Origin: an uncultured Eubacteriales bacterium
GTDB lineage: Bacteria > Bacillota > Clostridia > Oscillospirales > CAG-272
Direction of reading: 5' to 3'
Assembly: GCA_900546635.1 (NCBI GenBank)
Contig: URDS01000028.1
Span: forward strand, 1 to 24,473
DNA length: 24,473 nt
Made by a program: the position numbers and the translations under genes
Notes under the pieces: model-generated
Seen by the model: only the letters and a program-made list of their open reading frames with translations
What the model was told of the DNA's origin: nothing
The model's database searches: none
In this document: in pieces, positions 13,724-21,306 of the stretch
Layout of the letters: each line of letters opens with the position of its first letter
Numbering within the stretch: the stretch's first letter is position 1

Positions 13724-14422
13724 ATGCGTGACTTTTCTTATATCGAAAATAATCTGCGGCGGATCCGCGCGGCGGCGGATGCCGCGGCTGCGTCCTCCCC
13801 GTACGGGCAGACTTATGAACTGCTTTTGGCGACAAAGTACGCGAGCGCGGAGGAAATTAATTTCGCACACCGTCTCGGCGTGCGAAAAATCGGCGAAAAC
13901 CGCGTACAAAGTCTGCTGGAAAAATATGAACTGCTCGACCGAGACGGCTTGGAAATTCATTTTATCGGCAGGCTGCAGAAAAACAAGGTTAAATACATCA
14001 TTGACAAGGTGGCGATGATTGAATCGCTGGACAGTTTGGAGCTTGCGCGCGAGATTGAGCGGCAGGCGGCCAAGCATATGCTGGTGATGGACTGCCTTGT
14101 TGAGGTCAACATCGGCGGCGAGGCCGCCAAAGGCGGTATCGCGCCCGAAGAAGCGGCGGAATTTGTGGAAAGCCTGTCCGCATTTCCGCACATTCGTGTG
14201 CGCGGATTGATGACCATGGCGCCGAAATGCGCCGATTCGGGGGAATATCGCAAATATTTTAAAGAAAGTTATCATATTTTTATTGACATTTGTGAAAAAA
14301 AACTTCATAATGTAGATAGGTGTATTCTGTCCATGGGTATGAGCGACAGCTTTGAAGCGGCGCTTGCGGAGGGGGCAAACCTGATCCGCGTGGGGCGCGC
14401 GGCTTTTGCCGGAGCGCTTTGA
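13724..14422 (+). CDS. yggS: YggS family pyridoxal phosphate homeostasis protein
   Basis: YggS/PLPBP is a non-enzymatic protein that binds pyridoxal 5'-phosphate and keeps its free level balanced. In Gram-positives it is typically encoded just before sepF (ylmE position). The 232-residue product has the PLP lysine in L-A-T-K-Y-A (Lys38), G-E-N-R-V-Q, H-F-I-G-R-L-Q-K-N-K, the G-L-M-T-M segment, and the C-terminal S-M-G-M-S-x-S-F-x-x-A and R-V-G-R-A-x-F motifs. Its length is normal. AGGTG stands 5 bases before ATG 13724. A promoter-like site lies inside its 3' part (14283-14311). Confidence 0.95.
   Translation: MRDFSYIENNLRRIRAAADAAAASSPYGQTYELLLATKYASAEEINFAHRLGVRKIGENRVQSLLEKYELLDRDGLEIHFIGRLQKNKVKYIIDKVAMIESLDSLELAREIERQAAKHMLVMDCLVEVNIGGEAAKGGIAPEEAAEFVESLSAFPHIRVRGLMTMAPKCADSGEYRKYFKESYHIFIDICEKKLHNVDRCILSMGMSDSFEAALAEGANLIRVGRAAFAGAL
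14283..14311 (+). promoter_or_regulatory. Internal promoter in yggS, probably for sepF
   Basis: TTGACA (14283-14288) and CATAAT (14306-14311) are 17 bp apart; the spacer includes eight consecutive A residues. Eleven of twelve consensus positions match. It lies inside the 3' third of yggS, about 240 bases before sepF, and could allow sepF and its neighbours to be expressed separately from the upstream genes. Coding sequence may produce such a match by chance. Confidence 0.5.
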
Positions 14423-14446
14423 ACTTTTCCGCGGGCATACACGGTG

Positions 14447-14497
14447 TGGCGGCGCGCTTCTTTGATTCGGCTGCGCGCGCTTGGTTTTTTTGATGCG
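14447..14497 (+). terminator. Possible weak terminator between yggS and sepF
   Basis: In the 135-base gap after yggS, GC-rich stretches containing GCGCGC can pair across a loop of about 14 bases, and a run of seven T follows (TTGGTTTTTTT). The stem is imperfect. If it works, sepF would need the internal promoter in yggS or another promoter closer by. Confidence 0.3.
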
Positions 14498-14557
14498 CTT
14501 ACCGGCGTTCTTAGAAAATCAATTATTTCAGATAGAATGAAATCGGAGGAATAGAAG

Positions 14558-15034
14558 ATGGGTTTTTTCGGTGATATTAAGGACAAGGTCATGGGCAAAG
14601 ATACATATGACAGCGGTTATATGTACGAGGATACGGATGATACCGCTCCCTATTACGGGGATGAGCCTGAGACCGGAGAAGATATGCAGGAAAGCGCCCC
14701 GACGCTCGGCGGCAGCGGCTATGATATTATGGGCGGCGGCAGCGCGATCGAACTGAAAGTGGTCAAACCGCAGAATTTTGAGGATTCCGCACAGGTAGCC
14801 GATCATCTTTTGGCAAAGCGCACGGTCGTTTTGAATCTGGAGGATACAAATAAGGAAGCGGCACGCCGCATCTTGGATTTTCTGACCGGTGTTGCGTATT
14901 CCATCGGCGGCAATATCAAAAAGGTGGCCAACAGCGCTTATGTCGTTACGCCCTCGAATGTGGATGTCAGCGAGGGACAAATCAAGCAAAAAGCGGCGCA
15001 GGCGCAGCGTGCGGACGAGGATGCTGCTCAGTAA
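14558..15034 (+). CDS. sepF: Cell division protein SepF
   Basis: SepF binds the FtsZ tail and the membrane and helps anchor and order the division ring. The 158-residue protein has a short amphipathic N-terminus (M-G-F-F-G-D-I-K-D-K-V), an acidic Tyr-rich linker (about 15-60) and the compact SepF domain (about 64-148). The domain includes the K-P-Q-x-F-E-D, H-L-L-A-K-R-T-V-V-L-N-L and A-R-R-I-L-D-F-L-T-G-V-A-Y motifs. GGAGG stands 8 bases before the ATG. The Ala-rich C-terminal tail is not conserved. It lies in the standard yggS-sepF-yggT-ylmH order. Confidence 0.97.
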   Translation: MGFFGDIKDKVMGKDTYDSGYMYEDTDDTAPYYGDEPETGEDMQESAPTLGGSGYDIMGGGSAIELKVVKPQNFEDSAQVADHLLAKRTVVLNLEDTNKEAARRILDFLTGVAYSIGGNIKKVANSAYVVTPSNVDVSEGQIKQKAAQAQRADEDAAQ

Positions 15035-15053
15035 TCGATATTTTCGGGATTTG

Positions 15054-15083
15054 CCGTACCGCGGGCTTTGGTCTGCGGTACGG
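15054..15083 (+). terminator. Hairpin between sepF and yggT
   Basis: CCGTACCGC (15054-15062) and GCGGTACGG (15075-15083) form a perfect 9-bp stem with a 12-base loop, 19 bases after the sepF stop. AAATTTTCATTTT follows, so the T-run is interrupted. It may end part of the transcripts or stabilise the sepF message 3' end; yggT shows no clear promoter of its own. Confidence 0.45.
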
Positions 15084-15111
15084 AAATTTTCATTTTACAA
15101 GCTGAGGTCGT

Positions 15112-15378
15112 ATGTATTCTTTGATTTTTTTGTTCAAAACAGTCGTGTATTACGGTTTGGAAATCGTATTGTTGATTATGCTGATCGACGCGGTGTTGTC
15201 CTGGGTCAGACCGGCCTCCAATCGGTTTACTGATTTTATCATTGGTTTTACCGCGACCCTGTGTTTCCCGCTTCGGCAGTTGCTCTGGCGTTTTGACTCG
15301 ATACGGAGGTGTCCTTTGGATATTCCGTTTGTGCTTACGTGGTTTTTGATTTTGTCTGTGCAGAGGTTGATATTTTGA
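15112..15378 (+). CDS. YggT family membrane protein
   Basis: The 88-residue protein has two membrane helices (about 5-27 and 64-87) around the family motif L-S-W-V-R-P-x-S (about 29-36) and the P-L-R-Q-L-L segment (about 53-58). YggT proteins occur next to sepF in many bacteria and are thought to act at the envelope; the exact role is not settled. GAGGT precedes ATG 15112. Its stop codon overlaps the ylmH start by 4 bases, which points to coupled translation. Confidence 0.9.
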   Translation: MYSLIFLFKTVVYYGLEIVLLIMLIDAVLSWVRPASNRFTDFIIGFTATLCFPLRQLLWRFDSIRRCPLDIPFVLTWFLILSVQRLIF

Positions 15379-16187
15379 GTTATCGGGACAGTGAGGATTT
15401 TCGTTTGCTTTGTGCCCGCGCGGAGGATCTCTGCGCGCGCGCGGCGGGGGAAATCTGCGCCACGACTTTTTTAAATCCGGGGGAGCAGTATTTTCTTTCG
15501 CAGTATCTGAATTCTGCGGGACATGCGGGGCGTACCGCTTTTTTCGGCGGCGCACCGGGGGCGCAGAGAAGAAAATTATTTGTGTTTCCGGAGTATATTG
15601 CGCAGCTTGCGGACGGCGGCGATCTTTTGCAGACCGCGCTCGATTTTCTCGGCGCGGATGCGCTTGACGAGATTCGCGCGCTGAAGATTCGCGGCGGCGG
15701 ATTTCGGGATTTTTCACATCGGGACTATCTCGGCGCTTTGCTTTCGCTCGGCGTTGAACGCAGCGCCGTCGGCGACATCGCGCCGATTGATGCGTATTCC
15801 GCCTATGTGTTCGTCGGCCGGAAGATTGAAAATTTTCTTTTGGAGACCGAACTTCGGATTGCAAATGACCGTGTGCGGGTGGAACGGGCGGCATTGCCTT
15901 TTGGTTATCGGATTGAGCAGCGTTTTTCGGAAATCAGCGATACGGTGGCATCGGCGCGGCTTGACTGTGTGACGGCGGCGCTTTGCCATCTTTCGCGTGA
16001 GGCGGCCAAAGCCAAAATTGTATCCGGTGATGTGGAACTGAACTATGAGCCGGTATGCGAGGGCAGTCGAGAGGTGCGTGAAAACGATGTTCTGACTGTG
16101 CGCGGCACGGGAAAATTTTGTATTGAACACATCGGCGATCCGACAAAAAAAGGGCGTTTCCGCTTAACGGCAAAAAAGTATCTGTAA
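15375..16187 (+). CDS. ylmH: YlmH family RNA-binding protein with S4 domain
   Basis: YlmH is a cytoplasmic S4-domain RNA-binding protein of the sepF cluster. Studies in Bacillus link it to rescue of stalled large ribosomal subunits. The 270-residue product has the N-terminal Y-F-L-S-x-Y-L region, the middle G-x-R-R-K-L-F-V-F-P and R-D-Y-L-G-A-L-L-S-L-G-V-E-R segments, and a C-terminal S4 domain (about 189-251) with S-A-R-L-D-x-V. I chose TTG 15375 because AGAGG precedes it by 8 bases and it gives the usual 4-base overlap with yggT. The frame extends upstream only within yggT. Confidence 0.92.
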   Translation: MSYRDSEDFRLLCARAEDLCARAAGEICATTFLNPGEQYFLSQYLNSAGHAGRTAFFGGAPGAQRRKLFVFPEYIAQLADGGDLLQTALDFLGADALDEIRALKIRGGGFRDFSHRDYLGALLSLGVERSAVGDIAPIDAYSAYVFVGRKIENFLLETELRIANDRVRVERAALPFGYRIEQRFSEISDTVASARLDCVTAALCHLSREAAKAKIVSGDVELNYEPVCEGSREVRENDVLTVRGTGKFCIEHIGDPTKKGRFRLTAKKYL

Positions 16188-16190
16188 GGT

Positions 16191-16389
16191 AAGTACAGCG
16201 CTTAAAATTGACGGCGTGTATCGCTATGAAAAGTCTTTTGAGGATATTCCAAACTATACTGTCGATTTTGAACAGCAGGTGATTCGGGCTACAAATCAGG
16301 ATAATATATCGGATACGTCGTATTTTGTTTATGAATATCGTGACGGTACTTTTGTGCAGGTCAGTCGTGAAGTTCGCACGCAGAGTTAG
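16191..16389 (+). pseudogene. Orphan coding fragment, C-terminal remnant of an unknown protein
   Basis: Between ylmH and divIVA one frame reads without a stop to TAG at 16387-16389 and looks strongly coding. It contains Y-R-Y-E-K-S-F-E-D-I-P-N-Y-T-V-D-F, then S-Y-F-V-Y-E-Y-R-D-G-T-F-V-Q-V. The composition, with alternating aromatic and charged residues, is that of a beta-rich folded protein. No ATG or ribosome-binding site opens it; the only in-frame candidate is GTG 16216, which would give 57 residues. It looks like the 3' end of a gene whose 5' part was lost, but a short intact gene is possible. I do not recognise the family. Confidence 0.45.
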
Positions 16390-16419
16390 TATTTTAAGAA
16401 CAGCAAGATAACAGCCGCG

Positions 16420-16440
16420 CCGGAAAGAAATATTTTCCGG
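16420..16440 (+). terminator. Small hairpin before the divIVA promoter
   Basis: CCGGAAA (16420-16426) and TTTCCGG (16434-16440) form a 7-bp stem with a 7-base loop, followed by TTTGACAATTTTG. It may end transcripts coming from ylmH. The T-run overlaps the -35 box of the next promoter. Confidence 0.4.
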
Positions 16441-16441
16441 T

Positions 16442-16471
16442 TTGACAATTTTGTATACATTCTCGTATACG
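16442..16471 (+). promoter_or_regulatory. Promoter of divIVA with duplicated GTATAC palindrome
   Basis: TTGACA (16442-16447) is followed after 18 bp by TATACG (16466-16471). Two copies of the self-complementary hexamer GTATAC (16453-16458 and 16465-16470) lie 12 bp apart centre to centre; one is in the spacer and the other covers the -10 box. This spacing would suit a regulator bound on one face of the DNA. Start of divIVA transcription should be near 16478. Confidence 0.55.
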
Positions 16472-16518
16472 GAAGTATGGAGTAAAAAACGATTGTACAG
16501 AAGTGAGGGGGCTTTTTT

Positions 16519-17532
16519 ATGGGTATTTGCGATCAACTGCGCAGCGTAAAGTTTTCAAAAGGCGTTGCGGGCTATAATCCGAAAGAGGTAGATGGCTTCC
16601 TTGCGGATATTTTAAAATTCGCGGAGCAAAATGAACAACTTTTGTCGGCTTTGCAGGTAAAGCTTGACGCTTATGAAAGCCGGCGCGCCGAAATCGACCG
16701 GCAGGAGAGGGAAGCATACCGCTTGCTTGAAGCCGCGCGCACCGAGGCGCTTAAAATTACCGATGCGGCAAAGAGCGAAGCGTCGCGCCTGACCGTAGAA
16801 GCCGCCCGGAAAGCGGAGAAAATTTTGAGCGATGCCGAAACGCGCGCGGAGAAGATTTCCGCGGAGGTCGGAAAACGTTTGGCTGAGCAGCAGCAGGCCG
16901 CAAAACAGAATGCCGACAGAATTTTGGCGTCGGCCGACCAGCAGGGCAAGACACTGCTTGCCGAGAGTCGTGCGCAGGCCGCAGTCGCGGAACAAAACGC
17001 CGCCGAACTGGTTCTTAGAACCAAAACGTTTGAAGCGCGGTTTCGTGCGCTTGTGGCCGATACGGTGCGCGCGCTTTCCGAGCTTGAGACGGAGGCGCCG
17101 GCAAATGTCGATGTTCCGGCCGTTGAAAAAAAGAAATTTGTACAGCGTCCGCCAAATATGCAGGAAGCGCGTTCGCGCAGGCCGGAACATACGCCGGCTC
17201 GCGTAAGCCGTGCTTTGCCGTCGGTTCCTGCACCGGAGCCGCGGCGGTATGCCGACGATACGGTAGCCGCCGGGGAGCAGTCGCCGGCCCGTCCGGATTC
17301 AAAGGCGCCGCCGAGGCAGCGTGCGGATGATTCCGCTCATGACTTTGCTTTCGCAGGGGGGAAACTACTGTCTGAAGACGGAAACGCGCCTGCCGCGCAG
17401 AAAAAATATAAACCCTACGATACGGTGACTGTCACCTATGAAAATTCGGAGGACGACTTCAGCGATATTCGTAAAATTATGGAGAGCGCAGGTGAAAACC
17501 GGCAAAAAAATTCCGCGCGCTTTATGGAGTAA
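16519..17532 (+). CDS. divIVA: DivIVA domain protein
   Basis: DivIVA senses negatively curved membrane and recruits partners to septa and poles. The 337-residue protein opens with the conserved lipid-binding domain (V-K-F-S-K-G-V-A-G-Y-N-P-K-E-V-D-G-F-L, about 10-28). A long Ala/Glu/Lys/Arg-rich coiled coil runs to about residue 195. The rest (about 195-337) is a Pro/Arg/Ala-rich, probably disordered tail with an acidic end. It is about twice as long as Bacillus DivIVA (about 164 residues), mainly because of that tail. GAGGGGG stands 8 bases before ATG 16519. It has its own promoter and heads the tightly packed group lspA-rluD-ktrB-ktrA-lrgA-lrgB. Confidence 0.93.
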   Translation: MGICDQLRSVKFSKGVAGYNPKEVDGFLADILKFAEQNEQLLSALQVKLDAYESRRAEIDRQEREAYRLLEAARTEALKITDAAKSEASRLTVEAARKAEKILSDAETRAEKISAEVGKRLAEQQQAAKQNADRILASADQQGKTLLAESRAQAAVAEQNAAELVLRTKTFEARFRALVADTVRALSELETEAPANVDVPAVEKKKFVQRPPNMQEARSRRPEHTPARVSRALPSVPAPEPRRYADDTVAAGEQSPARPDSKAPPRQRADDSAHDFAFAGGKLLSEDGNAPAAQKKYKPYDTVTVTYENSEDDFSDIRKIMESAGENRQKNSARFME

Positions 17533-17534
17533 GT

Positions 17535-17999
17535 ATGGCGATTTATATTATTGTAATTTTGGCTGTTTGTGTGCTCGATCAGCTGACCAAGCAGTGGGCG
17601 GTCGTTTCTTTAATGGAGCAGGGCAGTGTGCCTGTGATTGACGGCGTACTGCACTTTACCTATCTTGAAAATCGGGGTGCTGCATTCGGGATGCTGGCCG
17701 ATCATCGCTGGATTTTTATGGTAGCTTCTATTGCCGCGATCATTTTGCTGCTTGTCTATTTCTTTACGATCAAGGGCAAACGCCCTTTGCTGCGCACGGC
17801 GCTTGCATTGGTTGTAGGCGGCGGAATCGGCAATATGTTTGATCGGTGTCTGCTCGGTTATGTTGTGGATTTTATCGATGTTCGCCTGTTTAGCTTTTGG
17901 AAATGGGTGTTCAATATCGCGGACTGCGCGGTTTGCATCGGCGGCGTTTTGCTGGTGATTGCCATGCTTCTTGAAATGAAGCGGGAGCGAGCAAAATGA
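17535..17999 (+). CDS. lspA: Lipoprotein signal peptidase (signal peptidase II)
   Basis: LspA cleaves the signal peptide of diacylglyceryl-modified prolipoproteins in the membrane. The 154-residue protein has four membrane helices, with D-Q-L-T-K at residues 15-19, N-R-G-A-A-F-G (46-52), and the catalytic aspartates Asp103 (G-N-x-x-D-R) and Asp130 (F-N-I-A-D). All key residues are present. GGAGT within the divIVA stop region precedes ATG 17535, and the gene starts 3 bases after divIVA ends. Its stop overlaps rluD by 4 bases. Confidence 0.97.
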   Translation: MAIYIIVILAVCVLDQLTKQWAVVSLMEQGSVPVIDGVLHFTYLENRGAAFGMLADHRWIFMVASIAAIILLLVYFFTIKGKRPLLRTALALVVGGGIGNMFDRCLLGYVVDFIDVRLFSFWKWVFNIADCAVCIGGVLLVIAMLLEMKRERAK

Positions 18000-18946
18000 G
18001 CGAGACGCGCATCGTCGGCGCCGAGGCGGCGGGACAGCGGGCGGATGTGTTTATCAGCGGTGCGTTCGGCTTGACGCGCACGGCGGCGGCAAGAATGCTT
18101 TCTGAGGGAGATGCCCTTATCGGCGGTCGCCCGGCGGAGAAAAATCTTCGACTGCGCGAGGGCGATTCGATCACGGTGACGTTCCCGCCGCCGCGCGAGA
18201 CCGAGACCGCGCCCGAACCGCTGCCGCTGGAGATTGTATATGAGGATGGGGATATCGCCGTCATCAATAAACCGTCCGGTATGGTGGTGCATCCAGCAGC
18301 CGGAAATGAGCGCGGAACGCTGGTGAACGCGCTTTTGTATCATATGGGCGATCGGCTGTCCGGCATCGGTGGAGAGCGCCGTCCGGGGATTGTGCATCGA
18401 ATTGACAAGGATACAAGCGGGCTGCTTGTGATTGCCAAAAACGATTTTGCGCACGTTCGGCTTGCGGAGGGACTGAAGTCTCACAGCATTGACCGCGAAT
18501 ATAAGGCGATTGCGGTCGGCGGCTTCCGCACGGATACAGGCACGATCGACAAACCCATCGGGCGCAATCCGAAAGATCGCAAAAAAATGGCCGTGGTGTC
18601 CGACGGCCGGCCGGCCGTTACGCATTACCGGGTTGTCGAGCGGTTTGACGGGTTCACGCTTTTGGAAATGAAGCTGGAGACCGGTCGCACGCATCAAATT
18701 CGCGTGCATTTGTCCAGCATCGGTCATCCGATTTTGGGCGATACAGTATACGGCGGCGGAAGGACAAAGTTTGAAAAGCAAAACGCGCAGATGATATCAG
18801 GTCAGGTACTGCACGCGTGGCGGCTGACATTGACGCATCCGCGCAGCGGCGAGCTTATGCATTTTGAGTGCGCGCTGCCGGACGATTTTGAAGAATTGCT
18901 GCGCAAATTGCGCGCCTCTTTTGCGCATACGGTTGGAGAATTATGA
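17996..18946 (+). CDS. rluD: RluA family pseudouridine synthase (RluD-like)
   Basis: The enzyme isomerises uridines in 23S rRNA to pseudouridine. The 316-residue protein has an N-terminal S4 domain (about 14-62) and the RluA catalytic domain with H-R-I-D-K-D-T-S-G-L-L, Asp137 being the catalytic residue. L-E-T-G-R-T-H-Q-I-R-V-H and G-D-x-x-Y-G-G follow downstream. The S4 plus catalytic layout fits RluD/YlyB, commonly found after lspA in Firmicutes. GGGAG precedes ATG 17996. It overlaps lspA and ktrB by 4 bases each. The precise target uridines cannot be told from sequence. Confidence 0.95.
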   Translation: MSETRIVGAEAAGQRADVFISGAFGLTRTAAARMLSEGDALIGGRPAEKNLRLREGDSITVTFPPPRETETAPEPLPLEIVYEDGDIAVINKPSGMVVHPAAGNERGTLVNALLYHMGDRLSGIGGERRPGIVHRIDKDTSGLLVIAKNDFAHVRLAEGLKSHSIDREYKAIAVGGFRTDTGTIDKPIGRNPKDRKKMAVVSDGRPAVTHYRVVERFDGFTLLEMKLETGRTHQIRVHLSSIGHPILGDTVYGGGRTKFEKQNAQMISGQVLHAWRLTLTHPRSGELMHFECALPDDFEELLRKLRASFAHTVGEL

Positions 18947-20286
18947 AACTTGGAAAAAAACAGCTTACCCCTTTGCAGGTCATTACCCTCGCTTTTGCCG
19001 CTTTGGTGCTTACAGGCGCGCTTTTGCTCAGTTTGCCCATTGCGGCACGTTCGGGTGAGGCCACGCCGTTTGCCGACGCGCTGCTTACGGCGACGAGCGC
19101 GTCCTGCGTGACCGGACTTATTGTATATGATACATATACGCACTGGTCTTTGTTTGGGCAGATCGTGCTTCTGATGCTGATTCAAATCGGCGGAATCGGC
19201 ATTATTACGATGTCGATGTATTTTTTATCGATGGTGCACGCGAAAATCGGAATGCGCCACCGCTTCGCCATGCAGGAATCCATCGGCGCTTCTTCTACGC
19301 GCGGCGTGGTGCGAATGACTCGTTTTATTGCCGCCGGCGTATTGATGATTGAGGGAATCGGCGCGCTTCTGCTTTCCTTTGCGTTTGTGCCCGAATTTGG
19401 GTTGGCCAAAGGGTGTTATTTTGCAGTGTTCCACTCGATCAGCGCGTTCTGCAATGCCGGTTTTGATTTGATGGGAGAAGAAACGCCGTTTGCTTCCCTT
19501 AACGCCTATGCGGCCGACGGGTACGTTTGTACGGTGATTATGCTGCTGATTGTCATCGGCGGACTCGGTTTTTTTGTCTGGCGGGATTTGAAGCGAAACG
19601 GCCTGCATTTTAAACGCTATGCGCTGCATACCAAAGTGGTGGTCGTAACGACCTGTATTTTGATATTCGGCGGCGCTTTACTCTTCTATCTTTTGTCCTA
19701 TGACAGCCCTGCCCAGGCAGGCAGACCGGCCGGAGAACAGATGCTGATTTCTCTGTTTCAGTCGGTCAGTGCGCGCACGGCAGGATTTGCTACTGCGGAC
19801 CTTTCTCTGATCGGCGGCGGCGCGCAGATGTTAATGATCTGTCTGATGCTTGTGGGCGGTTCGCCCGGATCCACGGCAGGCGGCATTAAGACGACCACAA
19901 TGGCTGTGCTGTTTTTGCTGGTGCGCTCGATTTTCCGAAGAAAAGAGGATGTGGAGTGCTTCGGTCGGCGCGTGGAGCGGTCGGTGATTCGCACGGCGAT
20001 AGCCGTATTTGTTCTTTATTTATTTTTGGCGCTGACGGTCGGAATCGCCATCAGTGCGCTCGACGACATCGACATTATGGCGGCGATGTTTGAAACTATT
20101 TCGGCTATAGCTACGGTGGGACTGAGTTTGTCGGTTACGCCGCAACTCGGACTGATTTCCAAAATAATGATAACGGGACTGATGTTTTTGGGCAGAGTGG
20201 GCGGCCTTACGGTATTGCTTTCGCTCTCCGGTTCCAGGCAAACGCCGGTCGGGCGGTGTCCCGCTGAAAATATAACGGTAGGTTAG
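18943..20286 (+). CDS. ktrB: Potassium uptake protein, TrkH/KtrB family membrane subunit
   Basis: KtrB is the channel-like membrane subunit of a K+ (often Na+-dependent) uptake system gated by the KtrA ring. The 447-residue protein shows four M1-P-M2 repeats with filter segments S-C-V-T-G-L (about 54-59), S-A-F-C-N-A-G-F-D-L (167-176), S-A-R-T-A-G-F-A-T-A-D-L (276-287) and S-A-I-A-T-V-G-L-S near 387-396. Each carries the filter glycine. The length suits KtrB better than the longer TrkH. GGAG precedes ATG 18943, which overlaps the rluD stop by 4 bases. ktrA follows 13 bases later. Confidence 0.95.
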   Translation: MKLGKKQLTPLQVITLAFAALVLTGALLLSLPIAARSGEATPFADALLTATSASCVTGLIVYDTYTHWSLFGQIVLLMLIQIGGIGIITMSMYFLSMVHAKIGMRHRFAMQESIGASSTRGVVRMTRFIAAGVLMIEGIGALLLSFAFVPEFGLAKGCYFAVFHSISAFCNAGFDLMGEETPFASLNAYAADGYVCTVIMLLIVIGGLGFFVWRDLKRNGLHFKRYALHTKVVVVTTCILIFGGALLFYLLSYDSPAQAGRPAGEQMLISLFQSVSARTAGFATADLSLIGGGAQMLMICLMLVGGSPGSTAGGIKTTTMAVLFLLVRSIFRRKEDVECFGRRVERSVIRTAIAVFVLYLFLALTVGIAISALDDIDIMAAMFETISAIATVGLSLSVTPQLGLISKIMITGLMFLGRVGGLTVLLSLSGSRQTPVGRCPAENITVG

Positions 20287-20299
20287 GGAGGATTGTTGG

Positions 20300-20956
20300 A
20301 TGAAAAATATATTGATTATCGGACTCGGACGTTTTGGTTCGGCAATGGTAAAGCCGCTTTTTGAGCTTGGCAATCAGATTGTGGTTTGTGATACAAATGA
20401 AGAAAATATCAGCAGAGTGATAGACTATACGGCGGGAGCGAAGATCGGCGACTGTACGAACGAGCATTTTATTCGCTCTCTGGGTGTGGAGGATTTTGAT
20501 CTTGTGTTTGTTACCATCGGAGAAAGTCTCCAGGATTCGCTGGTGGCGGTGACGCTGCTTAAGGACAACGGCGCAAAGCGCATTTTTGCCAAAGCGGGCA
20601 GCGATATGCATGAAAAGCTTTTGCTGCGCCTCGGCGCCGATAAAGTCGTGTTCCCGGAGCGGGACGCCGGGGACCGCTTGGCAAAAATCTGCGGCCGAAA
20701 TTCCGTCTTTGACTGCTTTGAACTTGAGGGCGGCTATTCCATTTATGAAATCGCCGTTCCGCAAAGATGGGTCGGCAAAAGCGTGCGAGAACTCGATGTG
20801 CGCGCGAAATACGGTGTGAACATTATGGGCGTCAAAGAAACAGCCGACCGTCCGCTTCGTCCGAGCGTCGGCGCTGAATATGTATTTAAGGAGAATATGC
20901 AGGTTATGCTCATGGGGGACAACGCAAGTCTCTCTAAGCTGCTTCAGGCTCAATAA
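20300..20956 (+). CDS. ktrA: Potassium uptake regulatory subunit, RCK (TrkA/KtrA) family
   Basis: KtrA forms a cytoplasmic ring that binds ATP/ADP or NAD(H) and gates KtrB; in many Firmicutes the RCK_C part also binds c-di-AMP. The 218-residue protein has an RCK_N Rossmann domain with G-L-G-R-F-G (8-13), an acidic residue after the second strand (V-V-C-D-T), G-D-C-T (about 50-53), and an RCK_C domain (about 140-215). GGGAGG stands 8 bases before ATG 20300. Its stop codon overlaps the lrgA start by one base. The pair with ktrB is a complete uptake system. Confidence 0.95.
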   Translation: MKNILIIGLGRFGSAMVKPLFELGNQIVVCDTNEENISRVIDYTAGAKIGDCTNEHFIRSLGVEDFDLVFVTIGESLQDSLVAVTLLKDNGAKRIFAKAGSDMHEKLLLRLGADKVVFPERDAGDRLAKICGRNSVFDCFELEGGYSIYEIAVPQRWVGKSVRELDVRAKYGVNIMGVKETADRPLRPSVGAEYVFKENMQVMLMGDNASLSKLLQAQ

Positions 20957-21306
20957 TGAAAATAATTCGACAATTGGCGGTGATTCTTGCCGCATGTTTT
21001 GCGGGCGAGGCGCTGCGCGCGCTGATACCGCTGAATATTCCGGCCGGAATTTACGGGCTTGTGCTCCTATTTCTTTTGCTGGAGTTTCGAGCGGTGCGTC
21101 TTGAGGATGTCAAGGAAACCGGGGACTTTCTGACCGGAAACATGCAGCTTATGTTTATTCCTTCGACCGTGGGGCTGATTACGGCGTTCGGCGTACTGCG
21201 CAGCATGGCGCTGCCGCTGCTTTTCATCATTCCGCTGACGACGGTTCTTGTGCTGGCCGTTACCGGATTTGTGGCGCAGATGCTGGCGGGGAGGCGCGGA
21301 CGATGA
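20956..21306 (+). CDS. lrgA: CidA/LrgA family holin-like membrane protein
   Basis: LrgA-type proteins are small membrane proteins first linked to control of murein hydrolase activity in staphylococci and later, with LrgB, to pyruvate uptake. The 116-residue protein has four hydrophobic segments and the family motifs I-P-L-N-I-P-A-G-I-Y-G-L (near 23-34), then F-L-T-G-N-M-Q-L-M-F-I-P-S-T-V-G-L. The start codon shares one base with the ktrA stop, so translation is likely coupled. No lytSR-type two-component genes are near, although these usually control lrgAB. Confidence 0.92.
   Translation: MKIIRQLAVILAACFAGEALRALIPLNIPAGIYGLVLLFLLLEFRAVRLEDVKETGDFLTGNMQLMFIPSTVGLITAFGVLRSMALPLLFIIPLTTVLVLAVTGFVAQMLAGRRGR

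Noticed and set aside
12720..13835. Minus-strand open frame of 371 codons opposite the HlyD-like gene and yggS
   Set aside because: Antisense shadow: Arg/His-rich translation, no ribosome-binding site, and the plus-strand genes are well supported.
15028..15894. Minus-strand open frame of 288 codons opposite yggT and ylmH
   Set aside because: Extreme Arg/Pro content and no motifs; the plus-strand yggT and ylmH are clear.
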